A stretch of 8,953 nucleotides of DNA from Thermohalobaculum sp045106875 (GCA_045106875.1 JBGCFK010000007.1:1-8953); one strand, 5' to 3'; shown: positions 1-7,738, numbered from the stretch's first letter. Notes: generated from the sequence alone by a model not told the origin. Numbers and translations are program-made.

Positions 1-1985
1 GACCGGACAAGGCCGCCGCCCAGTTTGCGCTTGCCAAGGAACAGGACCCTGATGATCCGACAGCATGGCTGTTCTCGGCGATTGAACGCTTTTCCGCCAA
101 CCAGCCGGTGACGGCGCTGGCCGAGTTGCAGGAGGCAGCAAAGCGTGGTGACGCGCGTGCGACAGTGCGTGGACGCGATGGGTTGGGTGAGGATCAGGCT
201 GTGCGCGATACTGCGACTGGCAGAATTTTCGACGTGCTGGGGTTCGAGGAACAAGCCGGACAAGCCGGTGCCGACGCGGTGCAGTCTGATCCGTCAAACC
301 CGGGCGCACACAGGTTTCTTGCGGACGTGTACCGCGCTCGACCCGGGTTCGAGATCGCGCAGACCTCCGAGCTTCTGACGGCACAGTTGTTGTCCCCGCC
401 GACCCAGAACCCGGTGCAGCCGCGACTGTCGGAGCCGGATCTGGGGCTGCTGGCGACTTCCGGCCCGGCACGCGTGACGTTTCACGAGTTCGCTCCGATC
501 TTCGATGGCGATGGCGCCAGCTTCATCATCTCGGGGACAGGCGGCACGCAAGGCCTCCACGAAAACGAGCTTTCTTTCAGTATCAAGGATGGTCCTGTTT
601 CGTTTGCCGTCGGGCAGTTTCACTCCGCGACAGACGGTTTTCGGGTGAACGACGACATTCGCCACGACGTGATCAGCGTCGAGGCAAAGTTTCAGCCCGC
701 GCCCTGGCTGACCCTGACGGCCGAGGCGCGCGCCCGCGAAACGGATGAAGGTGACCGATTTCTACGGTCATTCAACGATCCCAACGCGTTTACCGAGCAG
801 ACCGAGCAACAGCGCGTTCAGCTGACTCTGGGGGCACATGCGAAACTCGCCCCGGATAACGATCTGCTGCTGTTCGCCACCATTGCGCAGTCGGATATCG
901 GGATCGATAGCAATCAGGGCTTTTTCGGTATCTTCGAGACTGATCAGAAGATTGATGCGTTCACGGCAGAAGTTCAGGACATCGCCCGCTTCGATTGGGG
1001 GCATGTGATCCTGGGCGGATCCTATACCAAATCGGATGGCCAGACGGTTTTGTCCAATCCGTTCTTTGGCGCGTTCCCGCCTGAATTCCGTGAGGTCGAC
1101 CAGGTCTCGGGCTACGCATATGCGTTCATTCAACCGGTGGACTGGCTGGAGCTGACCGTCGGCGCCAGCGTGGATCGGGCGGAACGGATGTTCGCCGAGA
1201 CGGACCTGTTCACCTTCGCGCCGATTCAGGACGAGGCAGTGTTCACCCAGTTCAGTCCCAAGCTGGGTGTGGAGATCGAGCCCTTCAACGGCGTGCGACT
1301 CCGCGGGGCTTATGTCAGGACGCTGAAACGCGAGTTGGTGCAGGACCGGACTTTGGAGCCTACGACGATCGCGGGTTTCAACCAGTTCTACGACGACTTT
1401 CCCCAGACAAATGCTGAGCTGATGGGCGGTGGTGTCGACGTCCGCATCCTCGACAATGTCTGGGCGGGTGGCGAATTCATCTACCGTGAGCTGGAGATAC
1501 CTGACCTGACGCAAAGCGTGCTGACGTTTATCGGCAGCGAAAAGATTGCGCGTGGCTATGTCAACGCGACTTTGGGCGATAACTGGGCCGGGTCGCTGGG
1601 CGTCGAGTTTATCGATGCCGAAACAGACTTGCTTGACCGTCCGGATCAGGTGCGCACTCTGCAGGTTCCACTGTCCATTCGGTATTTCCATGAAAGTGGT
1701 TTTTTTGCCGGCGGCGAGGTGATCTGGTTCGATCAGGAATCGGTGGGCTCCGTGGGCGAAGACTTCAACTTGCTGGATGTCGACACCGACGAACAGGGTC
1801 TGATCCTGAACGCCGTGGCAGGCTACCGATTGCCTGACAACAGGGGTGTGGCCTCGATCGAGGTCAACAACATCCTCGACCAGAGCTTCGCCTTGCAGAA
1901 CAGTCAGAACAATTCTGCAAGACCGGGGACCCGTCCCCTGGCTGAAGAATTGAGTGTCATTGGACGGATAACTTTAGGTTTCTGA
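1..1985 (+). CDS. TPR-fused TonB-receptor-like outer-membrane beta-barrel protein (5' end missing)
   Basis: The reading frame is open from base 3, so the gene starts upstream of the window; the GTG at 108 is internal. About 660 residues are visible. Residues 1-47 and about 85-115 look like tetratricopeptide repeats, with typical DPDDPTAW and DPSNPGAHRFLADVY turns and helices. A Pro-rich linker (about 125-145) leads into some 500 residues of alternating aromatic/polar strands ending in VNNILDQ and a final strand closing in ITLGF. A C-terminal Phe on the last strand is typical of outer-membrane barrels, and the NNILDQ-type end is typical of TonB-dependent receptors. I do not see a plug domain or TonB box between the TPRs and the barrel, though one could only lie upstream. 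The likely site is the outer membrane, with the TPRs in the periplasm. Cargo is unknown; uptake and export (compare TPR-barrel exporters such as PgaA or BcsC) are both possible. The small Cys-rich ORF follows 22 bases later. Confidence 0.8.
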   Translation, partial: PDKAAAQFALAKEQDPDDPTAWLFSAIERFSANQPVTALAELQEAAKRGDARATVRGRDGLGEDQAVRDTATGRIFDVLGFEEQAGQAGADAVQSDPSNPGAHRFLADVYRARPGFEIAQTSELLTAQLLSPPTQNPVQPRLSEPDLGLLATSGPARVTFHEFAPIFDGDGASFIISGTGGTQGLHENELSFSIKDGPVSFAVGQFHSATDGFRVNDDIRHDVISVEAKFQPAPWLTLTAEARARETDEGDRFLRSFNDPNAFTEQTEQQRVQLTLGAHAKLAPDNDLLLFATIAQSDIGIDSNQGFFGIFETDQKIDAFTAEVQDIARFDWGHVILGGSYTKSDGQTVLSNPFFGAFPPEFREVDQVSGYAYAFIQPVDWLELTVGASVDRAERMFAETDLFTFAPIQDEAVFTQFSPKLGVEIEPFNGVRLRGAYVRTLKRELVQDRTLEPTTIAGFNQFYDDFPQTNAELMGGGVDVRILDNVWAGGEFIYRELEIPDLTQSVLTFIGSEKIARGYVNATLGDNWAGSLGVEFIDAETDLLDRPDQVRTLQVPLSIRYFHESGFFAGGEVIWFDQESVGSVGEDFNLLDVDTDEQGLILNAVAGYRLPDNRGVASIEVNNILDQSFALQNSQNNSARPGTRPLAEELSVIGRITLGF

Positions 1986-2007
1986 GATACAAAATAAGGA
2001 GCGAACG

Positions 2008-2148
2008 ATGTCGACCTGTTACAATCATGGAGATCCGGCACCTTGCGGTGTCATACCACCGCGATCCGGATGCTGCGATCCGGGTAAAGCCTGGATATGG
2101 CATCCTTCCAAGCGTTGCTGGGTGTGCATACCGCATCCGCTTTGCTGA
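2008..2148 (+). CDS. small Cys/Pro/Trp-rich protein, 46 aa, unknown function
   Basis: ATG at 2008 is preceded by AAGGAG (1996-2001) with six bases of spacing, one of the best ribosome binding sites in the window. The stop is TGA at 2146-2148. The product has 46 residues with 7 Cys (4, 13, 22, 23, 37, 40, 46), 8 Pro, 3 Trp (29, 31, 38) and 3 His. It includes a CC pair, a CWVC (CxxC) motif and a C-terminal Cys. There is no signal peptide or membrane segment. It starts 22 bases after the stop of the TPR-barrel gene, so the two are probably co-transcribed. The Cys/His content would suit metal binding, disulfide bonding or a modified peptide, but I recognise no family. A chance ORF is possible given its size; the Shine-Dalgarno, the operon position and the biased composition argue against that. 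Confidence 0.55.
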   Translation: MSTCYNHGDPAPCGVIPPRSGCCDPGKAWIWHPSKRCWVCIPHPLC

Positions 2149-2153
2149 TCTGA

Positions 2154-2169
2154 CAGGCGGAGACGCCTG
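2154..2169 (+). other. perfect 6-bp hairpin with GAGA loop
   Basis: CAGGCG (2154-2159) pairs perfectly with CGCCTG (2164-2169) around the GNRA-type loop GAGA. It starts five bases after the stop of the Cys-rich ORF. No T-run follows, so it is not a classical terminator on its own; it may protect a transcript 3' end or act together with the hairpin just downstream. Confidence 0.35.
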
Positions 2170-2182
2170 ACGCATGGACAGG

Positions 2183-2219
2183 ACGCGCCGGGGCAGGCTA
2201 GCTTCGGCGCGTTCACTTT
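2183..2219 (+). terminator. possible terminator of the barrel/Cys-peptide unit
   Basis: ACGCGCCG (2183-2190) pairs with CGGCGCGT (2205-2212) around a 14-base loop, followed by TCACTTT. The stem is GC-rich, but the T-tract is short and interrupted. It sits between the Cys-rich ORF and the aminotransferase start at 2232, where a transcript end would make sense. It could equally be a hairpin in the leader of the aminotransferase mRNA. Confidence 0.35.
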
Positions 2220-2231
2220 GTCGGGGCACTC

Positions 2232-3593
2232 ATGCTTTCCAATTCCACGGCTGCGGTACACGCGGCTGACCAAGCCAATATACTCCACCCTTGGGAGGCA
2301 TTGGACCAGTTTCGCAAATCCGACTATATGATCGCCGCGCGCGGTGAGGGGATCCATCTCTTTGATGCGGCGGGTCGCCGTTTCATAGATGGTCCGGGTG
2401 GCATGTGGTGCGTGAACATTGGCCACGGACGCGCCGAGATGGCGGAGGCAGCAGCGGCACAGATGATGCAGCTTGGCTATGCCTCGCCCTGGTTCACGGC
2501 GACCGAGCCCGCGGCCTTGCTGGCCGAGAAACTGGCAGCCCTGGCACCCGCCGGACTGAACACCGTTCAGTTCACCACTGGCGGCTCCACTGCCGTTGAT
2601 ACCGCACTCAGGACCGTGCACTTCGTCAATAACCGACGCGGTCTGCCCGACAAGAAGATCGTGATCGCGCGGGAGAAGGGATACCACGGGTCCACCTATC
2701 TCTCTGCCACTATGTCGGGCAAGGAACGGGACCTGTCCTGCTTCGACACGGCGCGGGAACTTGTGCATTTCTTGGCCGACGTCGCGCCGCATCGTCGTCC
2801 CAAGGGCATGTCGGTCGAGGATTTCTGTGACGCGAAGGTCGCCGATCTGGAAAACGCAATAACAGAGATCGGACCGGACCGGGTCGGTGCGTTCATCGCT
2901 GAACCCGTGCTCTGTTCAGGCGGAGTCATCATTCCGCCGCCCGGCTATCACCAGCGCACGGCCGAGGTCTGCCGAAAGCACGACGTCTTCTACATCTCGG
3001 ACGAGGTCGTCACTGCGTTTGGACGGCTGGGTCACTGGTTTGCCTCGGACGACGTGTTCGGGATCGAGCCTGATTTCATCACTTGCGCCAAAGGCCTGAC
3101 CTCTGGCTATCTCCCGCTGGGCGCCTGTCTGATCAACGACCGGGTGCTGGAGCATATGACTGGCCCGGACCACGAGGTGCTGTTCCCGAACGGGTATACA
3201 TATTCAGGGCATCCGGTGTCTTGCGCAGTTGCGTTGAAGAACATCGAGATCATCGAACGAGAGGGTTTGCTTGACCATGTTCAAGCCATCGCCCCGCATT
3301 TTCAGGACCGAATTCGCGCTTTGCAGCGCTATCCTGTTGTAGGCGATGCGCGCGGCATGGGGCTGGTTGGCTGTATCGAGGGCATGCTTGACCCGGACGG
3401 CACGCCGCTCGCGACACAGCGGGACATTGGCGCACGGCTGGATGCGGCATGCGAGGCACGCGGGCTGATCGTGAGGCCCATTATCAACATGGCCGTTTTC
3501 TCGCCGCCCTTGATCATCACGCACGCACAGGTAGACGAGATGATGGACATTATCGAGGATGCTGTCGCGGAAGTGTCCAGAGACTTCACCTGA
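2232..3593 (+). CDS. class III PLP-dependent aminotransferase, putative polyamine:pyruvate type
   Basis: The 453-residue length is normal for omega-aminotransferases. The visible features are the cofactor phosphate loop GGST (117-120), the ring-stacking YHG (151-153), SDEV with Asp257 for the pyridine nitrogen, the Schiff-base lysine Lys287 in ITCAKGLTSGY, and Thr323 in YTYSGHP, which should reach the cofactor of the partner subunit. Arg415 in LIVRP matches the position of the mobile carboxylate-binding Arg of this family. The enzyme should be a cytosolic homodimer moving a terminal amino group to pyruvate or a similar acceptor. The adjoining agmatinase 12 bases downstream and the nearby aldehyde dehydrogenase point to putrescine or agmatine as amine donor (SpuC-like); taurine, beta-alanine or other omega-amines cannot be excluded. 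ATG at 2232 has GGGG (2223-2226) as a modest ribosome binding site, and family homology begins soon after it. Confidence 0.88.
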   Translation: MLSNSTAAVHAADQANILHPWEALDQFRKSDYMIAARGEGIHLFDAAGRRFIDGPGGMWCVNIGHGRAEMAEAAAAQMMQLGYASPWFTATEPAALLAEKLAALAPAGLNTVQFTTGGSTAVDTALRTVHFVNNRRGLPDKKIVIAREKGYHGSTYLSATMSGKERDLSCFDTARELVHFLADVAPHRRPKGMSVEDFCDAKVADLENAITEIGPDRVGAFIAEPVLCSGGVIIPPPGYHQRTAEVCRKHDVFYISDEVVTAFGRLGHWFASDDVFGIEPDFITCAKGLTSGYLPLGACLINDRVLEHMTGPDHEVLFPNGYTYSGHPVSCAVALKNIEIIEREGLLDHVQAIAPHFQDRIRALQRYPVVGDARGMGLVGCIEGMLDPDGTPLATQRDIGARLDAACEARGLIVRPIINMAVFSPPLIITHAQVDEMMDIIEDAVAEVSRDFT

Positions 3594-3605
3594 CCGGAGT
3601 GCCCA

Positions 3606-4558
3606 ATGGCTGATCACGATCTCACCGACCGCTCGTTCAACGGAGCCTCGCCCTTCGGTCTTGTGGATCATGCCACCTATTGCGGCGCGCTCAGTTTTCT
3701 TCGGCGACCCTATACCAAGGACCTGGCCGACAGCGACGCTGTGATCTGCGGTATTCCCTATGATCTGGCGGTGACCGATCGGCCGGGCACCCGGTTCGGT
3801 CCGCGCGCCATTCGACAGGCCTCGTCCAAGATCGCGTGGAGTGGCGGGCCATGGCGCTGGGATTTCGACCCGACCGAAGTTCTGCGGATCTCCGATTGGG
3901 GAGACATGACGCTGGATTCGGCAAGCCCGATCAGGTGCCGGCGCAGATCGAAAGCCAGATGACAGACCTGATCGCCTCTGGCGCGCGCATCCTGTCGCTG
4001 GGTGGCGATCATTTCGTGACCTATCCGGTGCTGAAGGCCCATGCGGCCAAACATGGTCCGATCGCTCTGCTGCAATTCGACAGTCACTCGGACACCTGGG
4101 CCGAGGATGGCAAGCGCATCGACCACGGGACCATGTTCTACCACGCTGTGCAGGAGGGTGTCATTGACGCAGCCCATTCGGTGCAGATCGGCATTCGTTC
4201 CGGTAACCCGGACACGCATGGGTTCACGGTGTTGGATGCCGACTACTTGATCGAGACGCCTGTGGTCCAGATCGTCGCAAAGATCGAGGAGGTGACGGCG
4301 GGGCGTCCGGTTTACCTGACTTTTGACATTGACTGTCTGGACCCATCGGCTGCGCCCGGTACCGGCACGCCGGTATGCGGCGGGCCAAGCTTTCAGCGGG
4401 CTGAGCGTGTCTTGACGGGGCTGACCGGTCTCAATATCGTGGGGGCAGATGTGGTCGAGGTCTCACCGCCCTTTGATCATGCTGATATCACGGCTTTGGC
4501 CGGAGCGACGCTTGCCATGAATATTCTGTGCCTTTGGGCGCAGGCAAAGACCGGATGA
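3606..4558 (+). pseudogene. speB: agmatinase-type ureohydrolase, interrupted by a -1 frameshift near 3920
   Basis: The first 105 residues (3606-3920) read in one frame up to WGDMTLDS; the rest continues in another frame from GKPDQVPAQIESQM. Restoring one G in the GG at 3920-3921 joins them into a 317-residue protein, close to the about 306 residues of E. coli SpeB. Without it the first frame stops at 3960-3962. All manganese ligands of the arginase/agmatinase fold are present in corrected numbering: His136 (GGDHF), Asp159/His161/Asp163 (FDSHSDTW), and Asp241/Asp243 (FDIDCLDP). VVEVSPPFDHADITALAG near the C-terminus is agmatinase-like. The reaction would be agmatine to putrescine plus urea; a guanidinobutyrase or other guanidino-acid hydrolase is possible. 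ATG at 3606 has GGAG at 3596-3599 and lies 12 bases after the aminotransferase stop, so the two share an mRNA. The rest of the gene shows no decay, so the shift is either very recent or a sequencing error. Confidence 0.85.
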
Positions 4559-4583
4559 CGCCGAACCCGGCAGGCGGGCCGCC

Positions 4584-5900
4584 TCAGTGTGCGGCCAGCA
4601 GGTTGTCCCAGGCTTGAGTTAGAATTTCAGGCGTCAGTTCCGGATTCTTGCCCTGATAGGTACAGATCGACTTGCACTGGTCGATCAGGAACCGGGGGTG
4701 GAACGCATTGAACCGTGCCTGCGGGTGCGCGCCGTAGAGATCGAACAGAATGAATGCCAGAATTTCTTCGTTGATTTCCAGACCAGAGCGTTCCGCGGTC
4801 TTGAGCAGAATCTTGACGAAGAGCTTGCGGTCAGGCCGATCCACCAGAATCTTGTGGCGAAGACGGCGCAGGCCCGCATCGTCCATCAGCGTGCGCGGCT
4901 CATAGTTTGTGGCAAAGATCACGAGCGTGTCGAAGGGCACTTCGACCTTGCGGCCATTTTCCAAAACCAGATGATCGTTGCCTGATTCCAGTGGAACAAT
5001 CAGCCGGTTGGTCAGTTCCTGCGGCGTGTGCCGTTGGCGCCCGAAATCATCCACCACGAACAGCCCGCCGCCAGCTTTCAGGTGCAGCGGAGCATCATAG
5101 AGCCCGGTGGCCGGGTCCTTCACCATATCGAATTTCTCGAGCAGCAGTTCGCCGCCAGTTATGACTGCCGGGCGCACGCAGCGGATATATCGCTGATCTT
5201 GAATGGTTGGCCGGCGCAATCCAGTTGCTTGCGTGCTGCCATGCTGACGTACGGGTTCGTGCACAGCCGGATCAAAGAAGACCACCACGTCACTGCCGAT
5301 CGCAATCGCGTGCGGCAGGTACACATGGCTTCCAAAAGCCTGGCATACCGCTGTGGCGATGGACGACTTACCATTGCCCGGAGGGCCGTACAGCAGGATC
5401 GACGCGCCGGAGTTTACCGCAGGGCCAATCTTGGTCATCAATTCGCTTGGCAGAACCAGTTCGTTGAATACTTGGCGCAGCGCAGGCTCGGTCAGTCTTT
5501 CGGCACGGACGGACTGGCGTTCGACTTGCGCGCAGAACTGGTCAACCGGCACAGGCGCTGCCCCGACCCAGCTGGATTGCGCCAGCGCTTCCTTTGCCCA
5601 GATCTTTCCCTTGTCGCTCAGCTGGTAGCGCATTTCGGCAACCATATTGGCGCCCGGCTGCCCCAGCAGGTGCACAAGCTGCTTGGCCAGTGCCATCTCT
5701 ACCAGTTCATGGATCACAACAGTCGACAGCTTCAGCGCCGCTGACATCTCGCTGGGCCGTTCCATGCCTTGCCGGAACAGTGTCTTGATCAACAGATCCA
5801 GCAGGAACCCTTCGGTCAGCCCGGTTTCACGGACACTCCGAGGCGATTGCGGCGTTACGCCCGCATGTTGATCATGTCTGATCGCGGCCTGCGTGTTCAT
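4584..5900 (-). CDS. AAA+ ATPase with N-terminal winged-helix-like domain, function unknown
   Basis: From ATG at 5898-5900, with GGGG-type sites just upstream on the minus strand, the protein has 438 residues. Residues about 28-105 are helical with a winged-helix flavour (MERPSEMSAALKLS, then YQLSDKGKIWA). The AAA+ core has Walker A GPPGNGKSS (172-180), Walker B FVVDDFGRQ (281-289) with DD in place of the usual DE, sensor 1 FATN (329-332) and candidate arginine-finger residues in GLRRLRHK (343-350). Walker A and B are about 107 residues apart, longer than the usual 50-60, so the core carries an insert around 205-270. A C-terminal helical domain follows. There is no signal peptide, so it is cytosolic. 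It is convergent with the agmatinase gene (25-base gap) and divergent from the aldehyde dehydrogenase, so it has its own promoter. I cannot name its client; its place inside a polyamine locus may be accidental. The frame stays open upstream to 6104, but that extension looks non-coding. Confidence 0.8.
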   Translation of the reverse strand: MNTQAAIRHDQHAGVTPQSPRSVRETGLTEGFLLDLLIKTLFRQGMERPSEMSAALKLSTVVIHELVEMALAKQLVHLLGQPGANMVAEMRYQLSDKGKIWAKEALAQSSWVGAAPVPVDQFCAQVERQSVRAERLTEPALRQVFNELVLPSELMTKIGPAVNSGASILLYGPPGNGKSSIATAVCQAFGSHVYLPHAIAIGSDVVVFFDPAVHEPVRQHGSTQATGLRRPTIQDQRYIRCVRPAVITGGELLLEKFDMVKDPATGLYDAPLHLKAGGGLFVVDDFGRQRHTPQELTNRLIVPLESGNDHLVLENGRKVEVPFDTLVIFATNYEPRTLMDDAGLRRLRHKILVDRPDRKLFVKILLKTAERSGLEINEEILAFILFDLYGAHPQARFNAFHPRFLIDQCKSICTYQGKNPELTPEILTQAWDNLLAAH

Positions 5901-6168
5901 GAATGCCCCATCCCCTGTCTCTCGCGTCACAATATCGTCGATCCCTGGACACCGCTGAATGCCCGCACCCGATCGGAACCTACCCAGATTCCATCGACCG
6001 CGCAACCAATGCGTGTGACCGTCTGTCCCATCTGCATGAGAATCGCGCACTCGAAAAATCATGATCAGATAGCCACCCAATTTCGGCAATTTCCGGGCGG
6101 ACATTGAAACTTCGCGTTGCTTTATTTTCTGTTAACCAAAATGCAAAGATTCTGAAGGGAGGTACGAA
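5901..6168. promoter_or_regulatory. divergent intergenic region between AAA+ ATPase and aldehyde dehydrogenase genes
   Basis: These 268 bases separate two divergently transcribed genes, so promoters for both should lie here. The right end (6100-6150) is clearly more AT-rich than its surroundings. It holds TTGAAA at 6104-6109 and TTGCTT at 6117-6122, but neither has a convincing -10 box at the right distance. AGGGAGG lies just before the dehydrogenase ATG as its ribosome binding site. A short palindrome ATCATGAT is at 6058-6065. I cannot assign an operator or a start site. Confidence 0.35.
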
Positions 6169-7650
6169 ATGAAAAGCTATCAACATTACATCAATGGTTC
6201 CTACGTGGATCCTGTGCAGGGACAATGGTTCGACAGCATTGATCCCTATCGCGGCGAAGTCTGGGCCAGAATGCCGTGTGGCACTGCAGCGGATGTCGAT
6301 GCAGCCGTGGCGGCCGCAAAGGCTGCAATGACCGACGGGCCCTTTGCCACCATGACCGCAACCCAGCGCGGCAAGCTCATGCGCCGGCTCGGTGATCTGG
6401 TGGCCGAGAATGCAGACCGCTTGGCCGAGATTGAAGTGCGCGACAATGGCAAGCTGCTGTCCGAGATGGCCGGACAGATGAAGTATCATCCCGAGTGGTG
6501 GTATTACTTCGCCGGTCTCGCGGACAAGGTTCAAGGCGCGACCATCCCAATAGACAAGCCGGACCACCTTGCCTTCACCACCCATGACCCGGTTGGAGTT
6601 GTGGGTGCGATCACGGCCTGGAACTCACCATTGCTGTTCATCGCCTGGAAGTGTGCTCCGGCAATCGCCGCAGGCTGCGCAGTCGTGGTCAAACCGTCGG
6701 AGTTCACATCGGCCTCGACGCTGGAGTACGCTGCCCTGGTCAAGGAAGCCGGGTTCCCCGATGGTGTCTTCAACGTGGTGGCGGGTCTGGGCGCCGAGGC
6801 AGGCTCGGCGCTGGTGGATCACCCTGATGTCGCCAAGATCACATTCACCGGGTCCGACAAGACGGGAGCCATGGTCTATGCGCAGGCGGCCAAGCACATA
6901 AAACGCGTGAGCCTCGAACTTGGCGGCAAGTCTCCGAACATCATCTTCGAAGATGCCAATCTGGATTCGGCCTGTGCGGGAGCAGTCTCGGGTATCTTTG
7001 CGGCAACCGGCCAGACCTGCATTGCCGGATCGCGCCTGTTGGTACAGAACTCGGTCAAGGACGAGGTCAGCCAGCGTCTGGTCGATATGGCCAAGACTGC
7101 CAGGATAGGCGACCCGATGAAGCCAGAGACCAATATCGGTCCGGTGACCACTGCACCGCAGTTTGCCAAAATTCGAGAGTACATCCAGATCGCACAGTCC
7201 GAGGGCGCAGAGCTTCTGGTTGGTGGCGGGCTGCCTGACGGCCCCGAGATTCAGGGTGGCCAGTTCGTCGAGCCGACAATTTTCGCCAACGTGCAGAACA
7301 GCATGCGGATCGCACAGGAAGAGGTCTTCGGCCCCGTGCTCTCGATCATCGGGTTCGAGGATGAAGAAGAAGCGGTCGAGATCGGGAACGACATCGCTTT
7401 CGGGCTTGCCGCTGGCGTCTGGACCCAGAACATCGGGCGGGCCGTGCGCATGTCCAAATCACTGAAAGCGGGCACGGTCTGGATCAACACCTATCGCGCA
7501 GTCAGCTACATGATGCCCTTTGGCGGGGTGAAGCGCTCGGGCATCGGGCGGGAAAGCGGAGTCGAGGCGATCAAGGAATATCTCAGCACCAAATCCGTGT
7601 GGATCAACACCTCGGACGCTGCGCCTGGTAATCCGTTCGTGATGCGATGA
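6169..7650 (+). CDS. NAD(P)-dependent aldehyde dehydrogenase
   Basis: The protein has 493 residues, the standard length of the ALDH superfamily. Visible motifs in order are WNSP (Asn152, oxyanion hole), KPSE (Lys175, cofactor), FTGSDKTG (226-233, Rossmann loop), LELGGKSPN with general base Glu250, GQTCIAGSR with catalytic Cys284, and EEVFGPV (384-390) for ribose binding. All key residues are present, so an active cytosolic enzyme oxidising an aldehyde to the acid is expected. The neighbouring aminotransferase and agmatinase suggest an amino- or guanidino-aldehyde such as 4-aminobutanal (KauB/PuuC-like role), but ALDH sequence alone does not settle the substrate. ATG at 6169 follows a strong GGGAGG at about seven bases. 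It is not in the same operon as the aminotransferase, because the oppositely oriented AAA+ gene lies between them, so its expression must be controlled separately. Confidence 0.9.
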   Translation: MKSYQHYINGSYVDPVQGQWFDSIDPYRGEVWARMPCGTAADVDAAVAAAKAAMTDGPFATMTATQRGKLMRRLGDLVAENADRLAEIEVRDNGKLLSEMAGQMKYHPEWWYYFAGLADKVQGATIPIDKPDHLAFTTHDPVGVVGAITAWNSPLLFIAWKCAPAIAAGCAVVVKPSEFTSASTLEYAALVKEAGFPDGVFNVVAGLGAEAGSALVDHPDVAKITFTGSDKTGAMVYAQAAKHIKRVSLELGGKSPNIIFEDANLDSACAGAVSGIFAATGQTCIAGSRLLVQNSVKDEVSQRLVDMAKTARIGDPMKPETNIGPVTTAPQFAKIREYIQIAQSEGAELLVGGGLPDGPEIQGGQFVEPTIFANVQNSMRIAQEEVFGPVLSIIGFEDEEEAVEIGNDIAFGLAAGVWTQNIGRAVRMSKSLKAGTVWINTYRAVSYMMPFGGVKRSGIGRESGVEAIKEYLSTKSVWINTSDAAPGNPFVMR

Positions 7651-7738
7651 GAGCGTTCAAAGGAGGTTGAAGCGACGGATGCGGCCCATCTGTGCGTTCT
7701 GTTTTCCGAGGGGAATGTAGCTGTTTCGGAGACGCAAG

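Noticed and set aside
768..1691. 307-codon open frame on the minus strand
   Set aside because: Lies wholly inside the barrel gene; composition is that of an antisense shadow in GC-rich DNA and no domain is recognisable.
2025..2792. 255-codon open frame on the minus strand
   Set aside because: Antisense to the Cys-rich ORF and the aminotransferase; no motifs, and the aminotransferase frame is certain.
4571..4585. Short stem AGGCG/CGCCT between the convergent agmatinase and AAA+ genes
   Set aside because: Only five base pairs with a three-base loop, no T-run, and it overlaps the AAA+ stop codon; not enough to call a terminator.
5028..5744. 238-codon plus-strand open frame
   Set aside because: Antisense to the conserved AAA+ core, with no recognisable domain.
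5901..6104. 68-residue N-terminal extension of the AAA+ ATPase frame
   Set aside because: The extension has no domain-like pattern and its upstream start has no good ribosome binding site, whereas ATG at 5898-5900 does; a start there also leaves a normal intergenic region.
6104..6145. Sigma-70 promoter for the aldehyde dehydrogenase gene
   Set aside because: TTGAAA and TTGCTT are present, but no TATAAT-like box falls at 16-18 bases from either, so I do not assign a specific promoter.
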